Origin: Desulfobacterales bacterium
GTDB lineage: Bacteria; Desulfobacterota; Desulfobacteria; Desulfobacterales; C00003060
Reading direction: 5' to 3'
Length of the DNA stretch: 5,978 nt
NCBI GenBank assembly: GCA_030613145.1
Contig: JAUWMM010000131.1
Coordinates: 1-5,978, forward strand
The notes under the pieces are model-generated. The model was given only the letters and a program-made list of their open reading frames with translations. It did no database searches and had not been told where the DNA came from. This document shows positions 1 to 4,215 of the stretch, piece after piece; position 1 is the first letter of the stretch, and every line of letters begins with the position of its first letter. Position numbers and translations under genes: made by a program.

Positions 1-263
1 ATTTTAGAGATCAATATCTTCATTCCTGTCAATTTGGGCGCAAGTTTATTAGCACCTATTACAAATATTCACCACCAGTGGCGCATTTCATTTCAAAACA
101 CGAGACACTGAGAGCCGTAGTCCGCATCGGCCTGCTCCCCCTAATAGCTGTCAGCTATGCCATGCTTCATTTCGGCCCAACACTCACATTAACCATAATT
201 GCCTTTCTCCTCATCCCTCCCATCTTCCTTGTCTCATTCCAACGAAGCCGGTTGCGCAGCTAA
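1..263 (+). CDS. 3' end of a CFI-box-CTERM membrane-anchored protein (5' partial)
   Basis: The reading frame (first whole codon at position 3) is open from the left edge to TAA at 261-263, giving 86 residues, so this is the tail of a longer gene. A GTG at 78 opens the same frame but is unlikely to be the start, because the codons before it match the same domain. The visible peptide FRDQYLHS..GRKFISTYYKYSPPVAHFISKHETLRAVVRIGL fits the second half of the CFI-box-CTERM domain. That domain normally opens with CFIATAAYGS and continues with a FRD-x-L...GR-x-F...YY..SPP.A..I..HE.LR..R block. A hydrophobic stretch of about 35 residues follows (GLLPLIAVSYAML to PPIFLVSF), ending in the basic tail QRSRLRS. 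This suggests one or two membrane passes with a positive cytoplasmic end. The domain is found at the C-termini of diverse exported bacterial proteins and its function is not established. The CFI motif itself and the functional N-terminal part lie outside the window. Family assignment is from recognised motif order. Confidence 0.8.
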   Translation, partial: FRDQYLHSCQFGRKFISTYYKYSPPVAHFISKHETLRAVVRIGLLPLIAVSYAMLHFGPTLTLTIIAFLLIPPIFLVSFQRSRLRS

Positions 264-294
264 ACATAACCATTACCCAATTTCCGCCCAAGGA

Positions 295-330
295 ATAGGT
301 AAATATAGGTAAATAAGGGTAAATAAGGGA
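295..330. repeat. 10-bp tandem repeat, about 3.6 copies
   Basis: Units ATAGGTAAAT (295-304), ATAGGTAAAT (305-314), AAGGGTAAAT (315-324) and the partial AAGGGA (325-330) follow each other without a gap. The first two are identical and the third differs at two positions. It sits 32 bp after the stop codon of the CFI-box gene and runs directly into the motif ACGTTCTTTACTTTTTAA. No coding role is seen. Confidence 0.8.
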
Positions 331-446
331 CGTTCTTTACTTTTTAACTTTCTCCTCTAAGAACTTCCGGAACGTTGTTGACTAAGTTGACTTCCTTGTC
401 TTCTCTCTTCATCTAAAGAAAAGGGGTCTACGTTTGACTCTTTTAA
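330..446. repeat. degenerate direct-repeat pair, possible remnant of a small mobile element
   Basis: ACGTTCTTTACTTTTTAA at 330-347 and ACGTTTGACTCTTTTAA at 430-446 resemble each other. Each is preceded by a G run (GGGACG; GGGGTCTACG). TTCCGGAA (366-373) is a short palindrome between them. From memory, similar G-run plus CGTTC/TTTACTTTTT sequences occur beside REP-associated tyrosine (Y1) transposases in deltaproteobacterial genomes, but no transposase is present here. The rest of the 264-691 spacer shows no convincing gene. Confidence 0.3.
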
Positions 447-533
447 TGCTCTTTGATGACGGACGGGCGTGTCGAGACCATTGCGAATAGAATTTCCGAA
501 TGCATGGAAGAATGGGGTCAAATGCACCGATAG

Positions 534-650
534 ATGCAGGGCAAACTAAAAATATTCTTTTTTATAATCTTCATGTTATTCATGTTTTTGTCTTCACTGG
601 TGGCGACTGACCGAATAACCAAGGAGTTCGTATGTGGGTATCGCCAATGA
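534..650 (+). CDS. possible 38-residue membrane or signal-peptide-like microprotein
   Basis: An ATG at 534 opens 38 codons ending in TGA at 648-650. The peptide begins MQGKLK, has a hydrophobic run IFFFIIFMLFMFLSSLVA (residues 7-24), and ends in a polar tail TDRITKEFVCGYRQ. That is the layout of a signal peptide or a single-pass microprotein. Against it, there is no good Shine-Dalgarno sequence at normal distance before the ATG. Internal ATGs at 573 and 582 would cut into the hydrophobic run. The spacer is AT-rich, so T-rich codons yield hydrophobic peptides by chance. It could also be the broken 5' end of an exported-protein gene. Not recognised as any family. Confidence 0.25.
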   Translation: MQGKLKIFFFIIFMLFMFLSSLVATDRITKEFVCGYRQ

Positions 651-691
651 ATGGACCCTGATTTTGGAGTTGTGGCTGTTTAAAAAAAGCT

Positions 692-1177
692 TTAAAAGTG
701 CGGGGAGCTCTTATTGATATATCGCTCCCAGGGGGTGAGATCTCTTTCTCGCTCTTCTTTGGGTGGTTGGACGGCTTTCCCGCGCTCGGTTAGCTTCTCT
801 TCCTCGGGAGCCGGCTGCTTCTCCACCTTTTTTTCTTCCTTTACAGCCCTGATAAAAGACCCTTTGAACAAACTAACCTGCAAGGTTTTCCCCGGCTGCA
901 CATGAATTTGCGTTTCTGAATCCTTGACCTTTAGCGTGTGCATGCCTGGTTTTACGTCCGTCAGCCAGACCGGCGTTTCCCCAATATTGGAGCCATCCAG
1001 GAAAGCATCAAGACCAGGGGGCTCACTTACCACAGTCAATTTCCCCGGGGCTTCCTGGGTGCCCCGGAGAGTGCGGGTCGGCGCAATCAACTCACCACCA
1101 AGACAGAAGGGAGTGGCAAGGAACAGAAAGGACAGGAAACAAGCCAAAAGGACCATTGATTTTGAAAACATCCTCAT
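692..1177 (-). CDS. exported PEGA-domain protein
   Basis: 161 residues from the ATG at 1177. An in-frame ATG at 1195 would add six residues, but the chosen start has AGGA eight bases upstream and fits the promoter: transcription from the -10 at 1208-1213 would begin near 1201, leaving almost no leader for 1195. Residues 1-28 are a signal peptide (MRMFSKS, then VLLACFLSFLFLATPF). No good lipobox is seen, so a periplasmic or surface protein is likelier than a lipoprotein. Residues 46-103 form one PEGA domain: GKLTVVSEPPGLDAFLDG, then IGETPVWLTDVKPGMHTLKV, matching the family pattern of an SxPxGAxVxxDG strand, a GxTP turn and a GxHxLxV strand. Residues 113-146 are a Lys/Glu/Pro-rich linker, and the C-terminus is LTPWERYINKSSPHF. 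PEGA domains are beta-sandwich modules of surface and envelope proteins, probably for binding; the ligand is unknown. It stands alone in this strand, with no partner gene visible. Confidence 0.85.
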   Translation of the reverse strand: MRMFSKSMVLLACFLSFLFLATPFCLGGELIAPTRTLRGTQEAPGKLTVVSEPPGLDAFLDGSNIGETPVWLTDVKPGMHTLKVKDSETQIHVQPGKTLQVSLFKGSFIRAVKEEKKVEKQPAPEEEKLTERGKAVQPPKEERERDLTPWERYINKSSPHF

Positions 1178-1207
1178 GATGAATATCCTGAACATAGAAT
1201 TACTGTT

Positions 1208-1236
1208 ATCATAATCATAATTCGTTCGTTGTTCAA
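1208..1236 (-). promoter_or_regulatory. sigma70-type promoter of the PEGA-domain gene
   Basis: Read on the minus strand: -35 TTGAAC (1236-1231), a 17-bp spacer and -10 TATGAT (1213-1208). The predicted start of transcription near 1201 leaves a leader of about 24 nt holding the AGGA ribosome site for the ATG at 1177. Five of six bases match consensus in each hexamer. Confidence 0.65.
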
Positions 1237-1363
1237 TATATTTTTAGGGCGGGTATCTGGAAGACGACTGGGGTCATATGAATACAAAGGTTTAATTGCT
1301 GGAACATGTGAAACTCGGTTCGCTTTGCTCTACTGATTCCGACCCATTTTTGAGAAACCGAAA

Positions 1364-1510
1364 GGCCGCATGCAATCTTGCCTGCGGCCCATTTTATGTC
1401 CCATCCTGTTCATGGTCTAAGAATCGAGACAGGATTTACTAAGAGACAATAAGAAACAATCAACTATCTGAATAAGGCCCAAGTCCAACAGGATTTGGGC
1501 CTTTGTTTAT
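1364..1510 (+). ncRNA. candidate structured RNA: three consecutive hairpins ending in a terminator
   Basis: There is no sizeable ORF, but three stems follow each other. H1 pairs GGCCGCA (1364-1370) with TGCGGCC (1383-1389), with GCA/TGC pairing again inside after one mismatch. H2 pairs ATCCTGT (1403-1409) with ACAGGAT (1429-1435). H3 is the 13-bp terminator stem at 1474-1503. The stretch 1436-1473 is A-rich and unstructured. ACAGGATTT occurs twice, in the 3' arm of H2 (1429-1437) and in the 3' arm of the terminator (1488-1496), so the 5' arm of H2 could pair with either. That is the logic of an attenuator or a small RNA with two folds. No known RNA family is recognised and no strong plus-strand promoter is seen upstream. 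It could instead be a chance run of repeat palindromes. Confidence 0.35.
1474..1510 (+). terminator. strong intrinsic terminator
   Basis: AAGGCCCAAGTCC (1474-1486) pairs with GGATTTGGGCCTT (1491-1503) around the tetraloop AACA. This is 13 continuous pairs with a single G-U wobble, and it is followed by TTGTTTAT on the plus strand. On the minus strand the following sequence (TTATTC) is less T-rich, so the plus direction is favoured. The transcript it would end is not a recognised gene. Confidence 0.75.
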
Positions 1511-1541
1511 TGTAGTTCAGAGACCTTTGTACTGAGTGAAA

Positions 1542-1688
1542 ATGAACCCGATCATTCTCCACAACCACGAGAGCAGGATGCTCGGGACGGTCTACGTGGT
1601 GACCCGAAAATATCGGTGTCACTGCAAGTGCGGGAGAGGGGGAGTTAAGCTTACGCGGCTACGTAAATTCCCCTGCCAGCTCGCTTGA
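1542..1688 (+). CDS. possible 48-residue Cys-rich small protein
   Basis: An ATG at 1542 opens 48 codons ending in TGA at 1686-1688. The peptide starts MNPIILHNHESRMLGTVYVV, has a C-H-C-K-C cluster at residues 26-30 (YRCHCKCGRGG) and a basic C-terminus KLTRLRKFPCQLA with a fourth Cys at 45. The cluster could bind metal, but no zinc-ribbon spacing is matched. The only ribosome-site candidate is a weak GAG six bases before the ATG. It begins 39 bp after the terminator stem, so a leader-attenuator arrangement is conceivable. It may equally be a fossil of a longer gene or a repeat translated by chance. Confidence 0.25.
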   Translation: MNPIILHNHESRMLGTVYVVTRKYRCHCKCGRGGVKLTRLRKFPCQLA

Positions 1689-1897
1689 TTTATTTGATTT
1701 CCAGGTCTTCAAGTATTCTAGGGCGAATCGAAGCATGTCTCATCCTTGAGTATTTTTTCATGGGTTGTTAAGCTGCCCAAAATGATATTATCAAGGGTAC
1801 TTTTATTATAAAATGTAACAAAAAGCAACCTTCTTCTTGGAGATAGAGTTCGAATATTGTTTTTGCGATTGACCCTGATGAAATAGAAAAGAAGGTG
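1689..1897. other. AT-rich spacer with no recognised feature
   Basis: No promoter, RNA or gene stands out here. The minus strand has an 84-codon open frame (1718-1972), but its first third is palindromic repeat sequence and it lacks a convincing ribosome site, so it is not called. A decayed gene cannot be excluded. Confidence 0.4.
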
Positions 1898-1931
1898 CCC
1901 CGGTGGAATAGTGAAAAGCGTTCCGCGGGGT
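1898..1931. repeat. palindromic repeat, CCCCGG-GGAAT family, copy 1
   Basis: Arm CCCCGGTGGAAT (1898-1909) pairs imperfectly with GTTCCGCGGGG (1920-1930) through G-C and G-U pairs and one bulge. It is followed after 32 bp by ACAGGGCATGCAGG (1964-1977), a 14-mer that recurs with one changed base beside both other copies (2356-2369; inverted at 3693-3706). A dispersed REP-like element is the likeliest identity. Confidence 0.6.
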
Positions 1932-2005
1932 AAACATTTCACCCTGTACCATCTCCCGGAGCTACAGGGCATGCAGGGCAGGGGAATTGGGCCCCAGTGA
2001 AGCCT

Positions 2006-2025
2006 CCCTGTGCTTCCGCACAGGG
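2006..2025. repeat. GTGC-TTCC-GCAC hairpin, copy 1
   Basis: CCCTGTGC and GCACAGGG form a perfect 8-bp stem around the loop TTCC. The sequence CATCCTG follows directly. The second copy at 2222-2241 differs by one compensated base pair. Confidence 0.7.
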
Positions 2026-2069
2026 CATCCTGACTGTGTCTCAGGACGGCGGCACTCGCCGAAGCAATA

Positions 2070-2097
2070 ACCCGCCTTCGCCGAGGCTATGGCGGGT
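2070..2097. repeat. hairpin within REP-like cluster
   Basis: ACCCGCC (2070-2076) pairs perfectly with GGCGGGT (2091-2097) around a 14-nt loop rich in CCG and GGC. It sits between the two TTCC-loop hairpins in a GC-rich block resembling dispersed CGCC/GGCG repeats of environmental genomes. Confidence 0.5.
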
Positions 2098-2139
2098 CAC
2101 CACGCCATTTCAGCCGTTCGGCCGTCGCAGCCAGTGCTT

Positions 2140-2219
2140 TGGCGAAGTCGGCTCGTAGCAATTTGGCTACTTCGGCCAACTCCATAGGCTATGGAGACGG
2201 CGGATGGCGAAGTCGGCTC
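2140..2219. repeat. 15-bp direct repeat flanking a 17-bp palindrome
   Basis: TGGCGAAGTCGGCTC occurs exactly at 2140-2154 and again at 2205-2219. Between them, CTCCATAG (2180-2187) and CTATGGAG (2189-2196) form a perfect palindrome with a single central G. GTAGC and GCTAC (around 2155-2170) form a further short stem. No gene is seen in the block. Confidence 0.6.
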
Positions 2220-2221
2220 AT

Positions 2222-2241
2222 CCCCGTGCTTCCGCACGGGG
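2222..2241. repeat. GTGC-TTCC-GCAC hairpin, copy 2
   Basis: CCCCGTGC and GCACGGGG form a perfect 8-bp stem around TTCC, followed by CATCCTG as in copy 1. The T-A pair of copy 1 is a C-G pair here, so both copies keep full pairing. Confidence 0.7.
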
Positions 2242-2287
2242 CATCCTGGCGAAGGTGAGTGAAATACGCTTAGCTGTCATTGACATG

Positions 2288-2326
2288 CCCCGGTTAAACG
2301 AAAAAGATGTAGAGGTTTAACCCCGG
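2288..2326. repeat. GTTAAA palindrome (core-repeat variant) without G-rich lead
   Basis: GTTAAAC (2293-2299) pairs with GTTTAAC (2315-2321), flanked by CCCCG on the left and CCCGG on the right. This is a variant of the core seen at 2444, 3283 and 4632. Its right end is shared with the next palindrome at 2321, so the two elements are fused. Confidence 0.55.
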
Positions 2327-2369
2327 AGGAATATTCCTGACTAGTCGGGAATTCCACAGGGCAGGCAGG
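2321..2369. repeat. palindromic repeat, CCCCGG-GGAAT family, copy 2
   Basis: Arms CCCCGGAGGAAT (2321-2332) and ATTCCACAGGG (2351-2361) are identical to the arms of copy 3 (3701-3732) read in the opposite direction, while the loops differ completely. The tail ACAGGGCAGGCAGG (2356-2369) matches the tails beside copies 1 and 3. Confidence 0.65.
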
Positions 2370-2400
2370 GTAAAAATTTCACGGGGTAAAAATTGAGGAA

Positions 2401-2482
2401 TTAAGGGATGGGGGAATTAAGGGATTGAGTGATTGGGAATTGAGGCCCCGGTTAAATAAAAGCACCGGCGCATTTAACATGG
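2401..2482. repeat. composite repeat, copy B (G-rich lead plus GTTAAAT/ATTTAAC core)
   Basis: A G-rich stretch of GGGATTGAG and GGGAATTGAGG-like units (2404-2445) leads into GGCCCCGGTTAAATAAAAGC (2444-2463), and the core closes with ATTTAAC (2472-2478). The arms GTTAAAT and ATTTAAC are complementary. It lies 43 bp beyond the end of mazF and might serve as a weak 3' hairpin for that operon, but it lacks a T-run. Confidence 0.7.
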
Positions 2483-2525
2483 AAGTGCATAATTGGGATG
2501 ATGATCCTTGGAGGAGCGAAAATTA

Positions 2526-2882
2526 TCAATCAAGTGCCAGGCTGTTTTTTAATGCTTGATCAACTTGTTTCATAATATCGTTTGAGAGTGTCGTTATCTT
2601 AGGGGTAGCCAGCCTCTTTTTATCAATGGTTCTTATCTGCGATAAATTGACAATTGAATGTTTTTTCAAAGCCTTATCCTTCATGATAGCAACACAGATG
2701 GGGTAAGATGCCTTTTTCTTTGAGTATTCGGTGATTACAGCCACAATGGTAGTTGGTGAGTAGATATTGCCAATGTCGTTTTGAATCACAAGTACTGGCC
2801 GAGTTTTCCCTGTTTCACTCCCCAAAACCGGATCGAGGTTGCCATAATAGATATCACCACGCCTTACTTGAAGGAAATTCAT
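2526..2882 (-). CDS. mazF: type II toxin, MazF/PemK-family mRNA interferase (EndoA-like)
   Basis: 118 residues, the usual length for a chromosomal MazF. The fold markers are in order: RRGDIYYGNLDPVLGSETG (residues 7-25), KTRPVLVIQND (26-36), IGNIYSPTTIVAVIT (37-51), NLSQIRTIDKKRL (79-91), and a C-terminal helix ending QVDQALKNSLAL. Arg28 and Thr51 align with the catalytic Arg25 and Thr48 of Bacillus subtilis EndoA, so the enzyme looks intact. The family cuts single-stranded mRNA at short specific sites in the cytoplasm; the site for this protein cannot be read from sequence. The ATG is 12 bp after the antitoxin stop with GAGG seven bases before it, so it is translated from the same mRNA. The close match to EndoA through the IQNDIGN..SPT block is strong evidence for the subfamily. 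Confidence 0.96.
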   Translation of the reverse strand: MNFLQVRRGDIYYGNLDPVLGSETGKTRPVLVIQNDIGNIYSPTTIVAVITEYSKKKASYPICVAIMKDKALKKHSIVNLSQIRTIDKKRLATPKITTLSNDIMKQVDQALKNSLALD

Positions 2883-2894
2883 AGGTTGACCTCA

Positions 2895-3152
2895 TTAAAG
2901 ATTTTCAGCATCAATGTGCTCGAAATCCTTTGAAATCTCCAGATTCTCTTGTGCCAGATCCAAATATGCTTGCTTCATCTCTTGCTCAAACATCCTTTTC
3001 TCGGTTTGTTTAATCTTTTCTTCAATGGATTCTCGAACCAAAACCGAAACCTTTTTTCCTTGCAAAGCGGATACTTGAAAAAGTTTGCTCTTAAGTTCCG
3101 AAGAAATCTGAATATTGAGTCTGACTTTTTCAGAGGGTAGGTCTTGCTGCAT
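2895..3152 (-). CDS. mazE: ribbon-helix-helix antitoxin of the MazF pair (EndoAI/MazE-like)
   Basis: 85 residues. Residues 9-50 show the RHH pattern: a short strand KVRLNIQIS, a first helix SELKSKLFQVSAL, a turn QGKKVS and a second helix VLVRESIEEKIKQ. The tail, residues 54-84 (MFEQEMKQAYLDLAQENLEI then SKDFEHIDAEN), resembles the toxin-binding tail of B. subtilis EndoAI, which also has a Y..MA..NL.IS pattern. As in that family, the tail should wrap the MazF dimer and block its RNA groove, while the RHH dimer binds the operon's own promoter. The ATG at 3152 has AGGGGG eight bases upstream. It is the first gene of the operon, as expected for an antitoxin made in excess. It differs from E. coli MazE, which has an AbrB-like fold. 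Confidence 0.92.
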   Translation of the reverse strand: MQQDLPSEKVRLNIQISSELKSKLFQVSALQGKKVSVLVRESIEEKIKQTEKRMFEQEMKQAYLDLAQENLEISKDFEHIDAENL

Positions 3153-3194
3153 ATTTAATGCCCCCTTTTGTGGATGATTTCTTTTACACCAATT

Positions 3195-3223
3195 TTTTTA
3201 TCAATAAATAGACTCAAAGTCAA
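3195..3223 (-). promoter_or_regulatory. promoter of the mazEF operon
   Basis: Read on the minus strand: -35 TTGACT (3223-3218), a 17-bp spacer and -10 TAAAAA (3200-3195). The -10 is weak (four of six bases), and the region after it is A-rich. Transcription would begin about 35 nt before the antitoxin ATG. Confidence 0.55.
3211..3221. promoter_or_regulatory. possible operator for autoregulation of mazEF
   Basis: GACTCAAAGTC is a dyad of two 4-bp arms around a 3-bp centre and overlaps the -35 hexamer. Its position suits repression by the RHH antitoxin, alone or with the toxin. A short dyad such as this can arise by chance. Confidence 0.35.
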
Positions 3224-3248
3224 GGAAAAAGATCTGTGATAGAAAAAT

Positions 3249-3322
3249 CGGGAAATTTAGGGATTTGGGGATTTGGGATTGGGGCCCCGGTTAAATAAAA
3301 AGCAGAAGGGGCATTTAACCTC
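3249..3322. repeat. composite repeat, copy C, upstream of the mazEF promoter
   Basis: The G-rich lead has five G tracts (3250-3252, 3260-3262, 3267-3270, 3275-3277, 3281-3284) with loops of 7, 4, 4 and 3 bases, which fits a G-quadruplex pattern. The core follows: GGCCCCGGTTAAATAAAAAG (3283-3302), closing with ATTTAACC (3313-3320). The arms GGTTAAAT and ATTTAACC pair over 8 bp. The element begins 25 bp beyond the -35 of mazEF. Confidence 0.75.
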
Positions 3323-3326
3323 GATT

Positions 3327-3373
3327 AAATAAAAAGTTTTGCTTTATTTTGTATAAATTCGTGTTCATTCGTG
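3327..3373. repeat. AT-rich hairpin and ATTCGTG direct repeat
   Basis: AAATAAA (3327-3333) pairs with TTTATTT (3343-3349). Just after it, ATTCGTG occurs at 3357-3363 and 3367-3373, a 10-bp period. Sequences of the CATTCGTG type are common dispersed repeats in environmental bacterial genomes (recollection, not a search). Confidence 0.45.
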
Positions 3374-3488
3374 GCTGAATAGTTAGGACTCGCACAAAAA
3401 TAACTTACCATTTTGGCATCCCAGCCCGCCAGAAAGACGGCGGATCTACGACTTCAGGCTATCTTTGGCCGATACTCATTCCCTGGCC

Positions 3489-3544
3489 CCCTTCGGTCTG
3501 AGCTACATTCGGCCTGTCTTCGACCCTGAGCTCAGACCGAAGGG
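3489..3544. repeat. 16-bp perfect inverted repeat (first of two interlocked)
   Basis: CCCTTCGGTCTGAGCT (3489-3504) and AGCTCAGACCGAAGGG (3529-3544) are exact reverse complements separated by 24 bp. The spacer contains the left arm of the second inverted repeat (3514-3528). The sequence is reminiscent of dispersed TTCG/GAGCTCAG/CGAAGG palindromes found between genes in many bacterial phyla. Confidence 0.8.
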
Positions 3545-3574
3545 AGCTCATGTCGAAGGCAGGGTCGAAGACAG
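3514..3574. repeat. 15-bp perfect inverted repeat (second of two interlocked)
   Basis: CTGTCTTCGACCCTG (3514-3528) and CAGGGTCGAAGACAG (3560-3574) are exact reverse complements separated by 31 bp, and two more pairs form beyond a mismatch at 3513/3575. The right arm of the first inverted repeat (3529-3544) lies inside its loop, so the two stems interlock rather than nest. Confidence 0.8.
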
Positions 3575-3602
3575 ACCTGGTCTATAGGCTTTAGTGAGCT
3601 AA

Positions 3603-3623
3603 TTTTCCGGTTCCAACGGAAAA
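3603..3623. repeat. short hairpin downstream of vapC
   Basis: TTTTCCG (3603-3609) pairs with CGGAAAA (3617-3623) around a 7-nt loop. On the minus strand it is followed by TTAGC and preceded by T residues, so it is at most a weak terminator-like structure about 190 bp beyond the vapC stop. Confidence 0.4.
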
Positions 3624-3692
3624 CAAAGTACCCTAGCCAGTCTGTCGCATAGCGCCAGGGCAGGCGCAAATCCCTCGAAATAGCCTGCTATT

Positions 3693-3732
3693 CCTGCTTG
3701 CCCTGTGGAATGCGAAGCATATTCCTCCGGGG
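3693..3732. repeat. palindromic repeat, CCCCGG-GGAAT family, copy 3 (inverted)
   Basis: CCCTGTGGAAT (3701-3711) and ATTCCTCCGGGG (3721-3732) are the same arms as copy 2 but in reverse orientation, around a different loop. The neighbour CCTGCTTGCCCTGT (3693-3706) is the inverted form of the 14-mer tail shared by all three copies. It lies 79 bp beyond the vapC stop. Confidence 0.65.
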
Positions 3733-3810
3733 CGGTTTTGCTCAATCGGATCGACCAAATCTAACCCAAATCTGAGCACCAATTCTGCCAAGTTATTCTT
3801 GCGCGAGCCC

Positions 3811-4215
3811 TTATGACGGTCTCTTAGTCCAGTTTTCCATTCTGAGTCCCTCGATCCTTTGGAAATGCTTCTCATTGTTGGTGACGAAGATCAGGTTATG
3901 CGCTAAAGCACAGGAAGCGAGGATCAAATCAAAATCATCCAGCGGAGCCCCTGATTTTTCCAGGTTCGCTTTTAGCATGCCAAAAATCTCTACGGATTCG
4001 TTTCCAACCGGGATGATCTCCAGGGCATTTTCCAAAGTCTTTATCTTGGCCAAATTGCTGGTTGTCTTCTGAGACTTGTACGCCCCATAATATAGCTCCA
4101 TCAAAGTGATGACACTTAATCTTAGAGGATCGTAAAAGTGCCGGCGTAGGTTTTCCTGTACGGCGCTATGCCCTTTCAAATTGTAAATAATCGTATCCGT
4201 GTCGAGAAGGAACAT
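3811..4215 (-). CDS. vapC: type II toxin, VapC-family PIN-domain ribonuclease
   Basis: 134 residues from the ATG at 4215, typical for VapC. An in-frame ATG at 4302 would add 29 residues, but those codons lie inside the antitoxin gene and look unlike a PIN domain. The chosen ATG has GGGA five bases upstream and begins MFLLDTDTIIYNL, the standard PIN opening. Expected metal-binding acidic residues are present: Asp5 (with Asp7), Glu40 in LSVITLMELYYGA, and Asp96 in LDDFDLILASCALAH. The end shows VTNNEKHFQRIEGLRMENW, where the fourth site is Asn114, as in many active VapCs. The family cuts RNA, often tRNA or rRNA at one site; the target here is unknown. The start overlaps the antitoxin stop by one base (TAATG), implying coupled translation. 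Confidence 0.95.
   Translation of the reverse strand: MFLLDTDTIIYNLKGHSAVQENLRRHFYDPLRLSVITLMELYYGAYKSQKTTSNLAKIKTLENALEIIPVGNESVEIFGMLKANLEKSGAPLDDFDLILASCALAHNLIFVTNNEKHFQRIEGLRMENWTKRPS

Noticed and set aside
924..1214. Plus-strand open frames across the PEGA-domain gene
   Set aside because: They are the antisense of a gene with a clear domain, signal peptide, promoter and ribosome site on the minus strand.
1718..1972. 84-codon open frame on the minus strand
   Set aside because: Its first third is translated palindromic repeat, there is no convincing ribosome site, and the peptide fits no family. At best it covers a decayed gene.
2444..2478. GTTAAAT and ATTTAAC match the integron attC consensus boxes GTTRRRY and RYYYAAC
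   Set aside because: The order is reversed compared with attC (which begins RYYYAAC and ends GTTRRRY), the element is too short, the L boxes are absent, and no integrase is present. The same holds for the other copies.
3633..3875. 80-codon open frame on the minus strand overlapping the vapC 3' end
   Set aside because: It overlaps vapC in another frame and then reads through the palindromic repeat at 3701-3732. The piece AELVLRFGLDLVDPIEQN looks protein-like and might be a gene remnant, but nothing supports a functional gene.
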